A stretch of 64,000 bases of DNA. It comes from Macquaria australasica (Eukaryota; Chordata; Actinopteri; Centrarchiformes; Percichthyidae). Shown piece after piece: positions 11,881 through 24,079 of the stretch (the first letter of the stretch is position 1; the number at the start of each line of letters is the position of its first letter). The stretch lies in contig SEMN01000007.1 of assembly GCA_005408345.1 (NCBI GenBank), positions 3,198,001-3,262,000 on the forward strand, in the 5' to 3' direction. The notes below the pieces were generated by a model. That model saw nothing but the letters and a program-made list of their open reading frames with translations. It did no database searches and had not been told where the DNA came from. Made by a program: the position numbers and the translations under genes.

Positions 11881-14198
11881 CTTTAATATTGAGAAATAAT
11901 CATCACTTTGTTTATTCATACTAACATAGATGTACAGTATCTCATTTAGGACAGAAAGTACACACAAATATTTCATGAAATGTGTCACTGCAGTCCTTTG
12001 TTTTGTGCTGTAACTGTCAACATTTATATGTCAATAAATTATGCACAGCCTTCAAAAACACATTCTGATTGGCTGCTCAGCTTGCAGACTGACTGTGGAG
12101 GGCCCATCCCTTGTGTCAGTCTTTGCCTCTCTCGCTCCGTCTCTCTTTCACTCTCTGTCTCTGTGTCTCACTCAGTTGACAACAAGCGGGAAGCCTGATT
12201 CACCTGGAAAACCTGGAGCATTAGCTTTACAAGGCTTATTGCTTACATTAATGTAAGTATTGTCATCAAATGATACCTGAGTACTTTGATTTTATACCAT
12301 TTGAGATATTTTCTAGGAAAAGAAGCCTGGAATAATGAGGGCCATGTGCTGGACAATGTTGTACATAATACAACAAGTGAAGTAGAAGTGATTGAGGGTT
12401 TTCTTGATCAGCGCACTTGTCACTCTGTGTGACCTGGTTTCCTGTGTGTGTGTGTGTGTCTGTCTGCGTTTCTGGCCCAAGGCTGAGATTTAACCTGGAA
12501 GAGCCATTTGCTTTCCCTGCCAGGGTCATAGTTCAGTTGATAACAAGAGCTACTTGGAACTGTGTTTAATGTGTGTTTAATGTGTGTGTGTGTGTGTGTG
12601 GGGTTGTTTTTTAGGTTCACTAACTGCAGAGATTTAATCATTCTTTTTGATTACTAGCAGTAATACTAGCAGTGTGCATATTTCACCTTTGAGATAATCT
12701 CACAGCAGGTCTGCTATGTGGTTGTGGTGCTGAGAAGTCTTTATAATTGCCATTTCATTTGCTATTTCTGTAAATCATACGAATAAAATACAGTCATGTG
12801 GATAAACACTATATGAACAGCTGGAGCACATCCACATCAAACCTTACTTTAAGTCCACATGCTTCCATTTTAAGTAACCATAGTGTGGAAATGCTATCCT
12901 ATTGCTAATTTCAGAGTGTTTTTAAATTAGCTTGATGGCAAGCACAGCTGTCTATCATGTCCCTAGACACATGGCTTCAGGATTTAAAGCTACGGTATGC
13001 AACGTCTTGTCTGGTGTTATGCTAGCACTGCCCTCCTGACCCATAATTGGACAAGTTCATGCCCTAACATGTGTCATGTGTCAGTTTGTGTCCTCAAATG
13101 ACATCAGCCTTAATGTGACAGCTGAACAGCCACAACATTAGCTCAAGCAGCAGATGATGTACACAGATGGTTTCCAAATAGAAAATAGATGTCCTCTATG
13201 TTTTTTATTGTGTCCTCTCTGCTGCACCTTTACTGCACCTTTGTTTCTCATTGCCCCCCCCCCCATCCTCCCAATTGTAGTAGTTGTTATGACTTGCCTG
13301 TGCTACAGTTACTAAACTGTCTTTTATAACAACGCCCAAGCTCAATGGCAGGTTGTGCCCATAGCAAATTATACATACCAAACTTGATTTGTGATTTCAG
13401 GAAAGTTGGAATATAGGCATGTATACACAGGTTCACAGAAAGGTGGAGTACTGTTATACATTTATTTATTCTTACTTTAAATATAAAATAAAAATAAAAA
13501 TGGGAAACAGTGCGCCTTTATGTTTTGATGCCAAAAGGTTAAAGTTTCATATCTAGCGGTAATGAAAACAGTAACACAGGCAGTGGGGTGAGATATGGTA
13601 CAGTGTCACATGTAGTGGCTAAAGGTTTTGCACGTATTCTTTGCCAACTTTTGATGTATCTGGTTGGACCTGTTGGTTGACTGTGACACATGCAGGCAGG
13701 TGTGATTCTTCCTGTTATGGACCGGGCTGGGGGGGTGCTCATCTTCACCATGAACAGAGTACTCAAAAAAATAATAATCTGACGTGATTGCTGATAACTT
13801 GCTGATAAAGACATGGGCTTCTGAAAACGGCCTTGATTTTGATTAGCTCAGCTCGTGGAGATTTTTCCCACAAACATTGAAAAACGGTGGTGAAAATGTT
13901 CCTTCTCATATTTTGTCTCCGGCCTTGTGTGAGAAAACTCAGTAGGTCAAAGGTGTCTGCTGTTTGTCAGCAGTGAGTGGAGTTCCAGGCAAGCTGCTCC
14001 CATGTGTTGCAGTTTCAGCCAGAGGTATATTGTGCAACTGACACATTGAAATCCATTATTTACTTTGGAACTTGTAGTTTTTTGGGCTAACATACTGCAT
14101 GTTTGTGTGTCTTTTAATGTGTAATGGGTTTTGTTTTGGTATTAATTATATTTCAGTAAATAAGATAAAATGAACTTTATTGATACCATGCAGGGGAA

Positions 14199-14235
14199 AT
14201 ATATATAAGATATATATATATATATATGTATATGT
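14199..14235. repeat. (TA)n microsatellite
   Basis: Interrupted TA run flanked by AT-rich sequence. Confidence 0.85.
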
Positions 14236-15974
14236 AAGAGAGGTTATTGGGTTATTTAAGTTAAATATTATGCACATCCCATGATCACCAAATCTGTCTT
14301 CCCTGACTTCCCAAATCTGTGTTTTTGAAAGGCCACACATTCTGTTTCCTCAGTTTCCACCAACCTTTTGAGGTGTTGATGTGCTGCACAAAATTGTGAT
14401 GTGTAATATAATGCAGATTTTTAAATTTTCAATGGGAAGGCAGGACTTGGTAAAATTGTTTTCCATCAAGTAGTTTTGCATGTTCTGCATGCAAAATTAT
14501 ATATTCTTTATTACCTTCATTATATTGATTATTAAAGCCCATTTTGAATAACAATTCTTTATGTAACCAACTTCACTGGTCTACTTCAAAATGTCATTTT
14601 TACTAGACATTTATTAGTTTCTGTGAAATTCTGAATCTTGGCATATCTCCTATTCATTACTACAGGAGTGGCTCATTATTTTAAAATAGTCTCAGCAACT
14701 CCAGTAAAACTGATGATGTCTAGTGATGGATGCAGGTCTGTTTTGTTTGTAAAGCTTGTCTGTGATGCCGTGCTGAATTCATTTGATTCAAAGTGCCATT
14801 GTAGATGTGTGGAACAATGTTCTGGCATTGAACAAAATGAGCATAAATCAAGTAGAGCTGTCTCTAAATGTCCCATCATCAAAGATGATCTTTTATGAGC
14901 TATTAAATCAGTGTCCTGCTGCAGGCTGCAGCTAAGCTGTGGAGCAGAGGAAGTCTGAAGTCTGAAAGTTAGATGTCACTGTTTTCTTATGAATGGAGCA
15001 CTTGTTTCATCCCTGTTTCATCCTTTGGCTGAAGTTCTGTCTGTGTGAATGTAAACACAGAGCCTTGAAAAGAGGCTGCAGACATCCAACACAGACACCT
15101 TGATATACTGATATGTGTGTGTGTTTATGTGGGTGGGGGGACGCAAGAATGCCTTGACTGCTAGACTACCAAGGATCAATGAGCTGAGCCCTTTCCTCCC
15201 TATTTGTTTTTCTCTCTCTCTCCCACACACACATACACACACACACACTAAATGTGTAGCCGGTCCTCCCTCTCTGGGTCGGTCCCACATTCCGAATGTG
15301 GCCCACGTATTTTGGCAGGGAAGTGAGGGCTGTAGTCACTCTAATTATGAGGTTTCGGGCACTCATTTTTTGGATTTATTCATCGCTGGCCACCATGACG
15401 ATACCAGAACCACACAATTAGTATGCGTGCATGTTGCGGGTGAGTGTGTCTGTTGTGGATGCATTTCATGCAAGCAGGGTGCGTAACTAGTCTCTGCCCA
15501 GCTCTGATTTATTTCCCTACCAGTGAGCTAGATTGATATAGACAGAGTATGTTTTTTTTTCAGAGATATTGGATAAGAGACATAATTTCCTATTTATTAT
15601 AGAACTGTGTGTGATGAAAGCCAACTACTGAAAATGCTGTTCAGTCATAGGCATCGTTACCTTTTCTCTTTCCAGTTGGCATTCTACTGAGTTTGCATAA
15701 TTGGCTTCTTTTTAACAGCATGTGCTTTCATTAAAGACAAGAGTCTTGTATTTCAAGACTGCTGGACAATATCAAAAATAAACGTTTGTTTAAAGTTTGT
15801 GTGTATTGACTGGCATTGCAAACTGAAAGCATGTAGTAAGATTTACCACTGATAACAGTGAAATTAGTCACGATTGCACACACTTTCTGGAATCCATAAA
15901 GATTTGTTCCCACCTGGATTTTTGTTTCACTGTTGTACTGTCTAATTTTAATCTAAGGCTGTTTTTGTGTTGTT

Positions 15975-16110
15975 TTTTCTAATATTGTTTGGGGCATTGT
16001 ATGCCTTTATTGACAGTAGATAGTAGAGAGATGATAGGAAACAAGGGGGGAGAGAGAGATGGGGGAATGACGTGCAACAGAAGTTCTCGGTCGGATGTAA
16101 ACCGGGGACT
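15975..16110. repeat. teleost interspersed repeat fragment
   Basis: GCCTTTATTGACAGTAGATA, then GAAACAAGGGGGGAGAGAGA and GGGGGAATGACGTGCAACA, followed by a region ending AAACCGGGGACT, match from memory a dispersed fish repeat. The open frames across it on both strands are repeat-derived. Confidence 0.65.
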
Positions 16111-16676
16111 TAGGAACATCGAAACTGTCATTTCCAAGATATCAGTTGCATTGCACCAATCCATCACAGTTTTTCTTATTATCCATATAATGTAAGTTTA
16201 TGATGATGATATGGCAAGCTTTTAATTATTGGTGCTTTGGTAGTGTGGTGATGATATGACTTGAGGTTTTCCCATTGAGTTAATCCATACTATTTCTCCA
16301 AGACACATTCTTCAATTCAACCTCTGAGAGGTGATATTCCAGACAAACTCAATCATTTAAGCACATAACATGTCCTACACCTCATACATCACTGCAGGAA
16401 ATGAGGTTAAATGTACTGTTTATACTTTTATTCTTATTGCCCCAGAAGGTTGGTAGTTTTGATGGGTGTAAAGTGAGTGTTGTTCCTTCCCTCATTTCTC
16501 CCTTCCAGCTGAAATTCAGCATTTGTTGTTTCAGTTGTTTCTGTCACAATGGCTCACCCCTCTGTGTGGTGATTGAGCTGAATAGTTATAGATAAGAAAA
16601 CTGATGTGATGAAAGAAAGAGAAAATTGGAAACTTACTTGTGAAAACCAGGTAAATAATGATTGGTGTGTCTGTGT

Positions 16677-16701
16677 TCTCTCTCTCTCTCTCTCTCTCTC
16701 T
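16677..16701. repeat. (CT)n microsatellite
   Basis: Short CT run directly upstream of an acceptor-like CTCTCAG at 16713. Confidence 0.9.
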
Positions 16702-17312
16702 TCATCTCTCTCAGGGCCTGCAAGTGGATGACTATGCCACAGATAAATGTCTGGACCAAGCTAGTGCACACAGGCACACACATGGCCTAAGCTGTTACTG
16801 TGAATCGTTCTATCAAGGAAATTCCTCAGTCCTCCAGGGTCACCTCCGTGGGCTCTCTATCTGGCGGTTTGTACAGCTGCACAAGCTTCTGTTTCCACAA
16901 CACACACACACACAAAACACACACAGAACACACTGTGTGGAAGCTGAAGTTATCATTTGCCCCAACACAGGCCTTTGACCATGATGGCACACTGAAACTG
17001 AAAAAGAAGGGTGTGTTATGTAGGATGACCTGAAGTGGATCTCTCTCATTATCATCATCTCATCAAGTAAGTAATTAAGTAAGATTATTGATGATTAAAG
17101 GTGCACTTGTATTATGTAAGTCAGTCAGTTGCTCATTCAGTCAATCAATCATAAGGTGAGGCTGCAATCCCGCCCTAGCTGAAACAGACGTTTTTGAATA
17201 TCTGAAAGAGAAGTGAGTGAGTGCTCCATTCAGGGATCATTAGTCATCTAGACCAGCTTAGTTATATACATGAGAATGCTGTCACCTTACACAATATATA
17301 GGTTTGGAAGGC

Positions 17313-17348
17313 TGCAAATTTAATTTCCTCTGCAAATTTCATTTCCTC
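17313..17348. repeat. 18-bp tandem duplication
   Basis: TGCAAATTTAATTTCCTC (17313-17330) is followed at once by a copy with one A-to-C change (17331-17348). Confidence 0.85.
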
Positions 17349-17615
17349 TTGCTGCTCTATGGAGCCACTAATTGAGATGGAAGACATTGCTTCTCAAATG
17401 TTAGGAATTAAGACAGTCTTAGAGAAATGTACTTGATCTTCATCACAGATTGGGTATAATGCAACCGATTTTAGATAAATAAGTAAAGGACTTAAACCAA
17501 ATTCTGAAGTTCTTCTAAATGCTGTTATGTTAGATTTCTCCTGCTTAACTGTCATCAATTATTTTCAAAGCTGCAGCAAAACAAAGGATAAAGCAGGACG
17601 CTCCAGGGAGACGCG

Positions 17616-18200
17616 ATGGCTACTGAAGAAAATCAGACACAGGTTGAGGCTGTAGTTTTGGCTCAGCGTGCTTCACCTCCATCCAGTGGGAGCAGACCCA
17701 GCAGAGAAGCCAGGCGTGCAAATGACAGTCAGGATGTATGGCGATACTCTGACCAATTGTGGCATTCAAAACAGAGAAGCAGCCCTTCCCTCCTTTTATA
17801 TAGGAAATTGTCACGTGACAGTGGGAAAGGGACAATTTTGGACGAGGAATATGAGCATTACAGCTCAAAACTCTTGAGTACCGAAGAGAAACTTTATCCA
17901 GAGCTGTCTGCTGGCAAGAGAGTTGAAGGAATAACTAACAGTGTTACTCCAATACCTGGGAAAAGTTCACAGGGATCTCCGTGCCAGCTGGACACCCCTG
18001 GAGAGGGCGTGGATGCAGGCAGAAACAGAACTGGCAGCACGCACTGCTCCTGCACCACGTCTAGCCTTTGCATTAGTCCAAACATATACTGTTGCCACAG
18101 CCCCAGATCCAGTCCGAGCCACAGCCCCAGCCGCTCCCGGCCCAACCAGCAACACATCCGTCGCAGCAGCCTGCCTGTGTCTATGCTGGCTTTCCACAAG
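17616..18200 (+). CDS. plce1: plce1 coding exon A: N-terminus, residues 1-195
   Basis: This exon opens the protein. The ATG at 17616 has a good context (GACGCGATGG) and is the first in-frame ATG after a TAA at 17589. The protein begins MATEE, resembling the MTSEE start of human PLCE1. The likely acceptor is CTGCAG at 17571-17576; CTCCAG ending at 17606 is an alternative, and neither changes the protein. The exon ends CACAAG|GTAATA in phase 0. The sequence is hydrophilic, Ser/Pro/Arg-rich, with a Cys cluster (HCSCTTSSLC, YCCHS) and an SP/RS-rich run (SPRSSPSHSPSRSRP) near residues 145-175. Little else aligns with mammals, so this part is fast-evolving and probably disordered. No domain is recognisable. 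Confidence 0.85.
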
Positions 18201-18429
18201 GTAATAATAAAGAAGGAAGTTGCCAGCCCTGGTTATCTGCACATTGTATACATTTTCTGCTACATCAAGGCTGTGTTATGTGCTCTAAAATGAACAAGAT
18301 GAGAAAATCACAATGGTTACACTGTAAATGTAATGCTTTACCCCATTAGTTAGCCCATTGAAGGCACTGATAATTTAGCTGCACAGAAACATCAAGACTG
18401 TTTTAATTTTCTGTGTTTTCTGCTTCTAG

Positions 18430-18843
18430 ACATCACCCTGCCTCTCATATCGGTGCAGTCCATCTAGTGAACCGGGCTCTTTGGCGTCATCTCCCTGTAG
18501 TTCCCCCCTGCCCAATCCCCGCCAGCATCACCAAAATGGACACAACCACCGGCACCATCCCAAAGATGGCTACTCAAGTTTAGAGAGGCTCAACCGAAGG
18601 CCCAGGGTTAACAAATGCTCCCTGGAGAAACTATTCCTACGACGGGTATCTCTAGACACCATGACGACAACCCCGGGGAGTGATGAGAAGTCATCCTCAG
18701 GAGTGACCAGGAACTGCAGCGGGGGCAGCAGCAGCAGCGATGAAGGGGATGGAGAGGGTCTCTTGGATAACACAGAGTTTGTTAGGAACCGGGGCGAGCG
18801 TTCCACTGTCCTGGTGAGGCGCTTCTTCAGGAATAATAAAAAG
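18430..18843 (+). CDS. plce1: plce1 coding exon B: residues 196-333
   Basis: The exon starts after TTCTAG at 18429 and ends AAAAAG|GTATTT, phase 0 at both ends. It is Ser/Pro-rich with a His-rich run (HHQNGHNHRHHPKDG), a Ser/Gly/Asp run (GGSSSSDEGDGEG) and several basic patches. Its last 20 residues include GERSTVLVRRFFRNNK, the counterpart of KERSTLLVRRFCKND in human PLCE1, which anchors the exon to the gene. The basic RRxS-type segments (for example LRRVSLD) look like kinase sites, but that is inference. Confidence 0.9.
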
Positions 18844-18954
18844 GTATTTACATGCAATATTCCTTTTCAGTTTCAGTGTTATGTGTAATTTGTATCTGGA
18901 ACAAAGTTGATATCTTAAACATGTTGCTTATTATTGTTATTTCTTTCCTTTTAG

Positions 18955-18981
18955 CGCTCTTGGCAGTGCTCATCATTTATG
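18955..18981 (+). CDS. plce1: candidate 27-nt microexon (optional) of plce1
   Basis: A strong polypyrimidine tract and acceptor (TTCTTTCCTTTTAG) precede a 27-base segment, followed by ATG|GTATGC as donor. The segment is exactly nine codons in phase 0 with no stop and would add RSWQCSSFM between the conserved RRFFRNNKK and VTKSV segments. The canonical human protein I remember has no insert here. Both flanking introns would be very short (111 and 52 bases), the second near the lower limit for vertebrates, which is the main point against joint inclusion. Confidence 0.4.
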
Positions 18982-19033
18982 GTATGCTTCAAAACAATGA
19001 GACATGCTAAAATACTTTCCCTCGTTCCATAAG

Positions 19034-19243
19034 GTGACCAAGTCAGTGTGCACCGGAACCAGAGCGATCGTCAAGACACTGCCGTCTGGACGCATCTCAG
19101 AGGAGGTCTGGGAGGTGGTTGTTTATCGCAGGATGTGGCAACCCAGCAAGAAGGATATCTGGCCAATCTTCATGCGTGGTGTGGGAGAAGAAGTCCGAGT
19201 CTGCAGGAGGATACTACGTTTTGTCAGGGTTAAGCCACAGCAG
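19034..19243 (+). CDS. plce1: plce1 coding exon C: residues 334-403
   Basis: The exon begins after CATAAG (a fairly weak acceptor) and ends CAGCAG|GTAAGA, phase 0 both ends. TKSVCTGTRAIVKTLPSGRI is almost identical to the human segment [20 protein letters not shown]. Further on, IWPIFMRGVGEEV and ILRFVRVKP align well with human WYPIYNAVRREE and LLHFLTKLP, so the whole exon is homologous. The region lies N-terminal to the RasGEF domain and has no named domain. Human has about 25 more residues in the middle. Confidence 0.92.
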
Positions 19244-19352
19244 GTAAGAGAATGAATATGCAGACTCCCTGTGTTTTTTAAATGAAAGTTTTGAGTACAA
19301 ATGCATAATAGAAGCATTCCAGACTTCAATTACTCAAATCTTTCACACCCAG

Positions 19353-19414
19353 GCTACTGTTAACACGCTCCCGTTAAGGGAGAACTGTACCAGTGCATCT
19401 CAAAAGGATTACGA
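19353..19414 (+). CDS. plce1: plce1 coding exon D: residues 404-424
   Basis: A 62-base exon between ACACCCAG (ending 19352) and ACGA|GTAAGT (donor 19415). It enters in phase 0 and leaves two bases (GA). The next exon begins with G, completing a Glu codon and giving KDYEFYRACGQRTS, which aligns with human RDTVCEYRATLQRTS. The spacing from exon C to this match agrees with human to within about two residues. That phase fit across a 22.6-kb intron is the main support for this exon. Confidence 0.8.
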
Positions 19415-21697
19415 GTAAGTCTGCAGTATTAATCAGTAAAATTTAACATGTTTTCCATAATCATCTTAAGCAAAGGGTTATTAAGGTTGCCTTTTTTTTT
19501 TTACAAGTTTAGGAAATATTCTGCAGTGGGAACTATTCAGTCTTTATGGTGTTCATGGCCGGACATCACCAACAATGTGCCTCAAGCTATAATGTGCTTA
19601 TTCTTCAAGTGCTTTAAAATGACGTGGGATTTCCACAGATGATAAGGCAGTGGGTTTATATGTGGTTTGCTTTTCAAACTCCCTTTTCTCTGCCACAAGA
19701 AAAAAAGTGCGATACTTACTTGCTGCAGTGGCACAAGAATATTTATGACTCCACTGATTCTTGGTTCAATGGAGAAAAATTGTTCTTGGCTTTTGCTTTC
19801 CTATGTTTGGGTTGAAATGTTATGCCTGTTATGCATGAAAGATGAATAATTTGTTCAAGGAATATGTTATAGACCAACACACACACACACACACACCAAA
19901 AACACATACACACAGGCTCTTTGTTCAGGTTAGGCCCCTGCTGCGGAAAAATGATTTATTCTCTGTTAGTTCTGCTCCCTATATTACTGACAGACTGAAT
20001 GACTGAGCCTTCTGTGTGTGTGCGTGTGTGTGTAAATGGACTGAGCAGAGTTGGCATCTGCATTCAAGTTACAGCCATGGAAACTGGAGAGAGGGTAAAC
20101 GAGCAAGACAGAGTGAGAAAGTTAGAGAGAGGATGGAGGATGGAGGAAAAGAGGCCGAGTGAGACAGAGAGAGACCCAGGACATTGCTGTGTTATTATCA
20201 AGTTTCCAAGCAAGAGAGAGTGTTTTTACAAACACGAAAACCTCTTGCAGGAGCTGTTTAACTTGAGCAACCTTGGCAGTCACAATTCGGCCATTCAGTA
20301 GAAGGCATTTTGTCTGTCATAGGTGATGCTTTTCCGTCTGGGGGGAGAATTTGAAAAGAGTAGGAATCCGCAGCATCACACAGGATGCCCTCCTGTTGTT
20401 TTTTGTTATCTTATCCCTCCTCTTCCTGTAAAAACTCAAAACACAGACCTAAACCCAGTTCCTTGTAGACGCGTACAACTACCGAATTGCACAAGACCGA
20501 GTTCATTATATATTAATGCCAAATAGCAGATTGTATTTCTATCTAACTTTTCTACTGTAAAGTGTATGATGGTAGTAGCAATATATAATGTATATTTGTA
20601 AGCTAATTATTAGATATTAGATAGTTGCTTTACAAGCATCACCATATTTACTGCAGCCTACTATCATTTCCAGTGTGTCAGTGTCAGCCACCTACTGACT
20701 TTTGGCTGTGTGGAATTTTAAATTGCGTTGTGATAATACTTTACTCGTTGTGTTTTATTGTAATAGATAACAGGAGAAAAGGAGCAAGAGCTTGGACCAG
20801 TTTCTCCAAAATTGCCTCTTTTAAGTACTTTTAATTCAAATCAGGTCCCCACAGGTATTGAAAGAGGAGGAGCGTCTATATGGACTCTTGACTGTGAATT
20901 TTTTATGCATTACGTTTTTATGATGGGATTCTGACATGTGCACAGTTGTAATGTATGTGTTTGCATAATAAGCATGGAGATGTATTTGTGTTTTTTTATG
21001 GGTTCATGCAAAGCCACAACAGAACCAAGTACTGTCTAAAGTTTCTCACGTGTGGAGGGGGGCTTGTACACTTAAGCCACACAAACGCACACACTCATAC
21101 CCATGTGCATGCTGCAGTGTGGTTTCTGACTTTGCCAAAGTGTTTTTATGACTCCTTTGTGGTCGTGGAAATACGGGCTGAGTTAAGTCCAGGCAGAGCT
21201 CCTTTAATAATGAACCTATTGAAAGTGGGGGGAGTTGCCAGCACTTCCCTTGTCAAAACACCATCCAGCTGCTCCTGTTAGGGGTCACCAGAGAGACTCG
21301 GAGAACACCGAGCAGCAGTGAATAAGTAGAGCTGTAGCAGAGTTGTCATCAGGGTCATAAAAAAATGTGAAAAAAGTAGGAATGCGTCCCACAGCAAACA
21401 AGACAGTCATGCAGTCAAAAACGTGCAGTCGCAAAGAAACATATTCCTTCTATTTTCTGTACATTTGCGCTTTATCAGATCACATTGCAACATTTGAGTC
21501 AAAATCTTAAACATGGCGTTTAAACCAAAGAAGCGCAGCATTTTTCATGCCGAACCATCTGGTCACACTAATGTAGATAGGTTGTCATCGTAATACTATG
21601 TATGCAGTGTTCAGCACACTAACATTGTAAATGATTACACAATTGATGCACAAACTTAGCTTTAGGGTCTTTATGGACTGGGTGGGTGCACTGCTAA

Positions 21698-21799
<102 letters not shown>

Positions 21800-24013
21800 T
21801 ATGGTACACAGGCCCCCTGTATGTGGCATGTAAGCCTGACTCTGCAGTAATCATGTTGAGGAGTTTTCTGGAGGTATCCTGTGGCCCTGTGTGTTTATTG
21901 CTACAACTAATGAAGCGAGCCAAAGAACACAGGATTAAATGAAGGAGGGATTGGAGCAGGGCAACAGCGGCAGAGAGGGAGAGAGAGGGAGGGAGGGTTA
22001 GCACACTGTGAGAGAAAGAGGGAGAAAATTAGATTTTAACAGTGGAAAAAGAAGAAAATCTACCATGGGGGAAAAGTGAGAAACAAGATGGGGGGGAATC
22101 AGGCATGGACTACTTGGGAGAGAATAGAGAGACTGAGAAAGCTGAAACAAAAGGAAAGTTTAGACTGAGACAAAGCCATGAACTTATGTTTTATATAAGT
22201 CTTTACATAAGTTCATAATGGAAAATGAACATGATGGAAAATATTATAAATGGGAGGGAGGAAAAAGCATTTCGCATTATCCAGAGAAAACCACAAATGC
22301 TATAAAACTTATTAAATGAAATGAAAATTCTCAGGACAAGTTTCGGGGTAGGCCAAATGAGAGAATGCAAAACCTTAACTTGCGAGGCTAGTGCAATAAT
22401 AGGTCTTTCTTTTTGTTTTTCTCTCAGCTGTAATGCTGTATTTTCCTTCTTGTCCGTTCTGGGGCTCTGTAGTAGAGTCACATAGTTAGCTGTGCAAGTA
22501 CCTAATCAGAGGACACAATGCTTGAAACCAAAGACAGCACATGATATCATCCTGTGCCCATTATGGTCTGTGTTTTTGCACCTTAATAGTAATGATAACT
22601 CCCCAAAAAGTGTATTCTGCTGCCTTCTTTGTTAAGATTGTAGAATGTAACCCAGAGATCCTGATCTGGGTTTAGCAGTAAAAATGCAAAATAAATTGTC
22701 AGTGTTCCTAGTAAACTTGTCTGTAAATTCCCTCTATGCACTGATCTTTTTTTTTTTTTAATTGTTGTACCACTAAGTGTCAGGGAAGTTTAACACAAAA
22801 TAAGGAAGTGTTTCATTACTCTGTGCTGGTTTAACAGTCAAACACTCACAGACACACACACACCTGGCGTAGGGATCAAACAGTCTCTGAACCCAGGAGC
22901 ATTTTATTGTTTGCCTTTGTGGAGTCTACCAATTAAAGCCCTGGTGAGTCCTTTCATTTAACCCAAAGTGATGTCAGGCTAAGTGGTAAGTGACAGACAT
23001 GTACATATATACTTATGCACTTTTAACCTAGCAGTTTGGGCTGAGTGGGAGTGGGGCAGAGAGATGGATGCTTGTAAATATATGGTCTTCCCATTACCGG
23101 GGATGCAAATAGTGTTCGGGGACAGAAATACATTCTTCCCTCTAGGGACACTCTGTGCTTTCCTGTTTCCCTCAGCGTGTCTTGTCATAGCTGGACTTAT
23201 ATATATCTGTGCTCTGGAAGTGAATCAAAAATGTCTGAAATTCTCCTTGGGAGCTGCATGTACTTCTCTGCTTAGATTTGTATATACACAGGCTTGTGTC
23301 TTGGACTTTTTATTATAGATATTATTTAACGCTGTTGTTCATCGTTTGCACTGATGGTCCAGCTGGGGGAGTTTCATGCCCATTCGTGCTTCGGGGGTGC
23401 TCCAGCCAGTCACCTGAAATACCCGTTCCACTTTGAAACTGTATTAATTAGACCAGATTATGTTTTCCAACCTTCAGTTTTCATGTTTTTTGTGACCACA
23501 TGTTCATTGCACCTTGCAAGGTCTTCTGCCACTGTGGCTCACCAAGTTTCTGTTGAGTAATGATGCATATTGGCGTGTTTTACAATTCTGACCTCTCATT
23601 AATAACACACTGTATAATTTGCTTAATTTGGAAATTTCTAGTCATTAAAGACTTAGTGTACAAGTGTCACTCATACACATGAACTAACCGATGGACCTAC
23701 TCACCAACCCACTTGCTTTGATATTTAGTTGCACTTTTACCTACATATCTGAAAAATTCCATTGAAATAGATAATCAGCTGGGCTCTTAATCACAGGGGA
23801 GGTTATCTATTATCTGGCCCAGTGGATGTCATGCCATTACTATTCATGACTGACTTCTTTTTTTAACAGTAGGTTTAGCTCCATTCAAAAGCACAGATCA
23901 CCAACAATGAGCCATGTCTGTTAGGTTTGATTCACAAAAACAACAGTCCTGACTGTATGCATCATTTCCTGCTAGGGTGGATTGATAGAGGGAGGTTATC
24001 TTGTCACAGTACT

Positions 24014-24014
<1 letters not shown>

Positions 24015-24074
<60 letters not shown>
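24015..24074. repeat. (CT)n microsatellite, 60 bases uninterrupted
   Basis: Thirty perfect CT units. Poly-Leu/Ser or poly-Arg/Glu reading frames on the two strands are products of the repeat. Confidence 0.98.

Positions 24075-24079
<5 letters not shown>

Larger units (their letters stand above)
4519..17576 (+). other. plce1: plce1 intron 1
   Basis: About 13 kb between the candidate 5' UTR exon and the first coding exon. It holds a non-autonomous hAT-like element (6015-6422), a (CA)n array (7408-7466), teleost interspersed repeats (11640-11880, 15975-16110), a (TA)n run (14199-14235) and a (CT)n run (16677-16701). I found no coding exon. An exon-like piece at 16714-17066 is discussed as a finding. 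Confidence 0.6.

Noticed and set aside
12180..12253. AAT|GTAAGT donor-like site after a short GC-richer stretch
   Set aside because: No start signal or phase evidence; probably chance.
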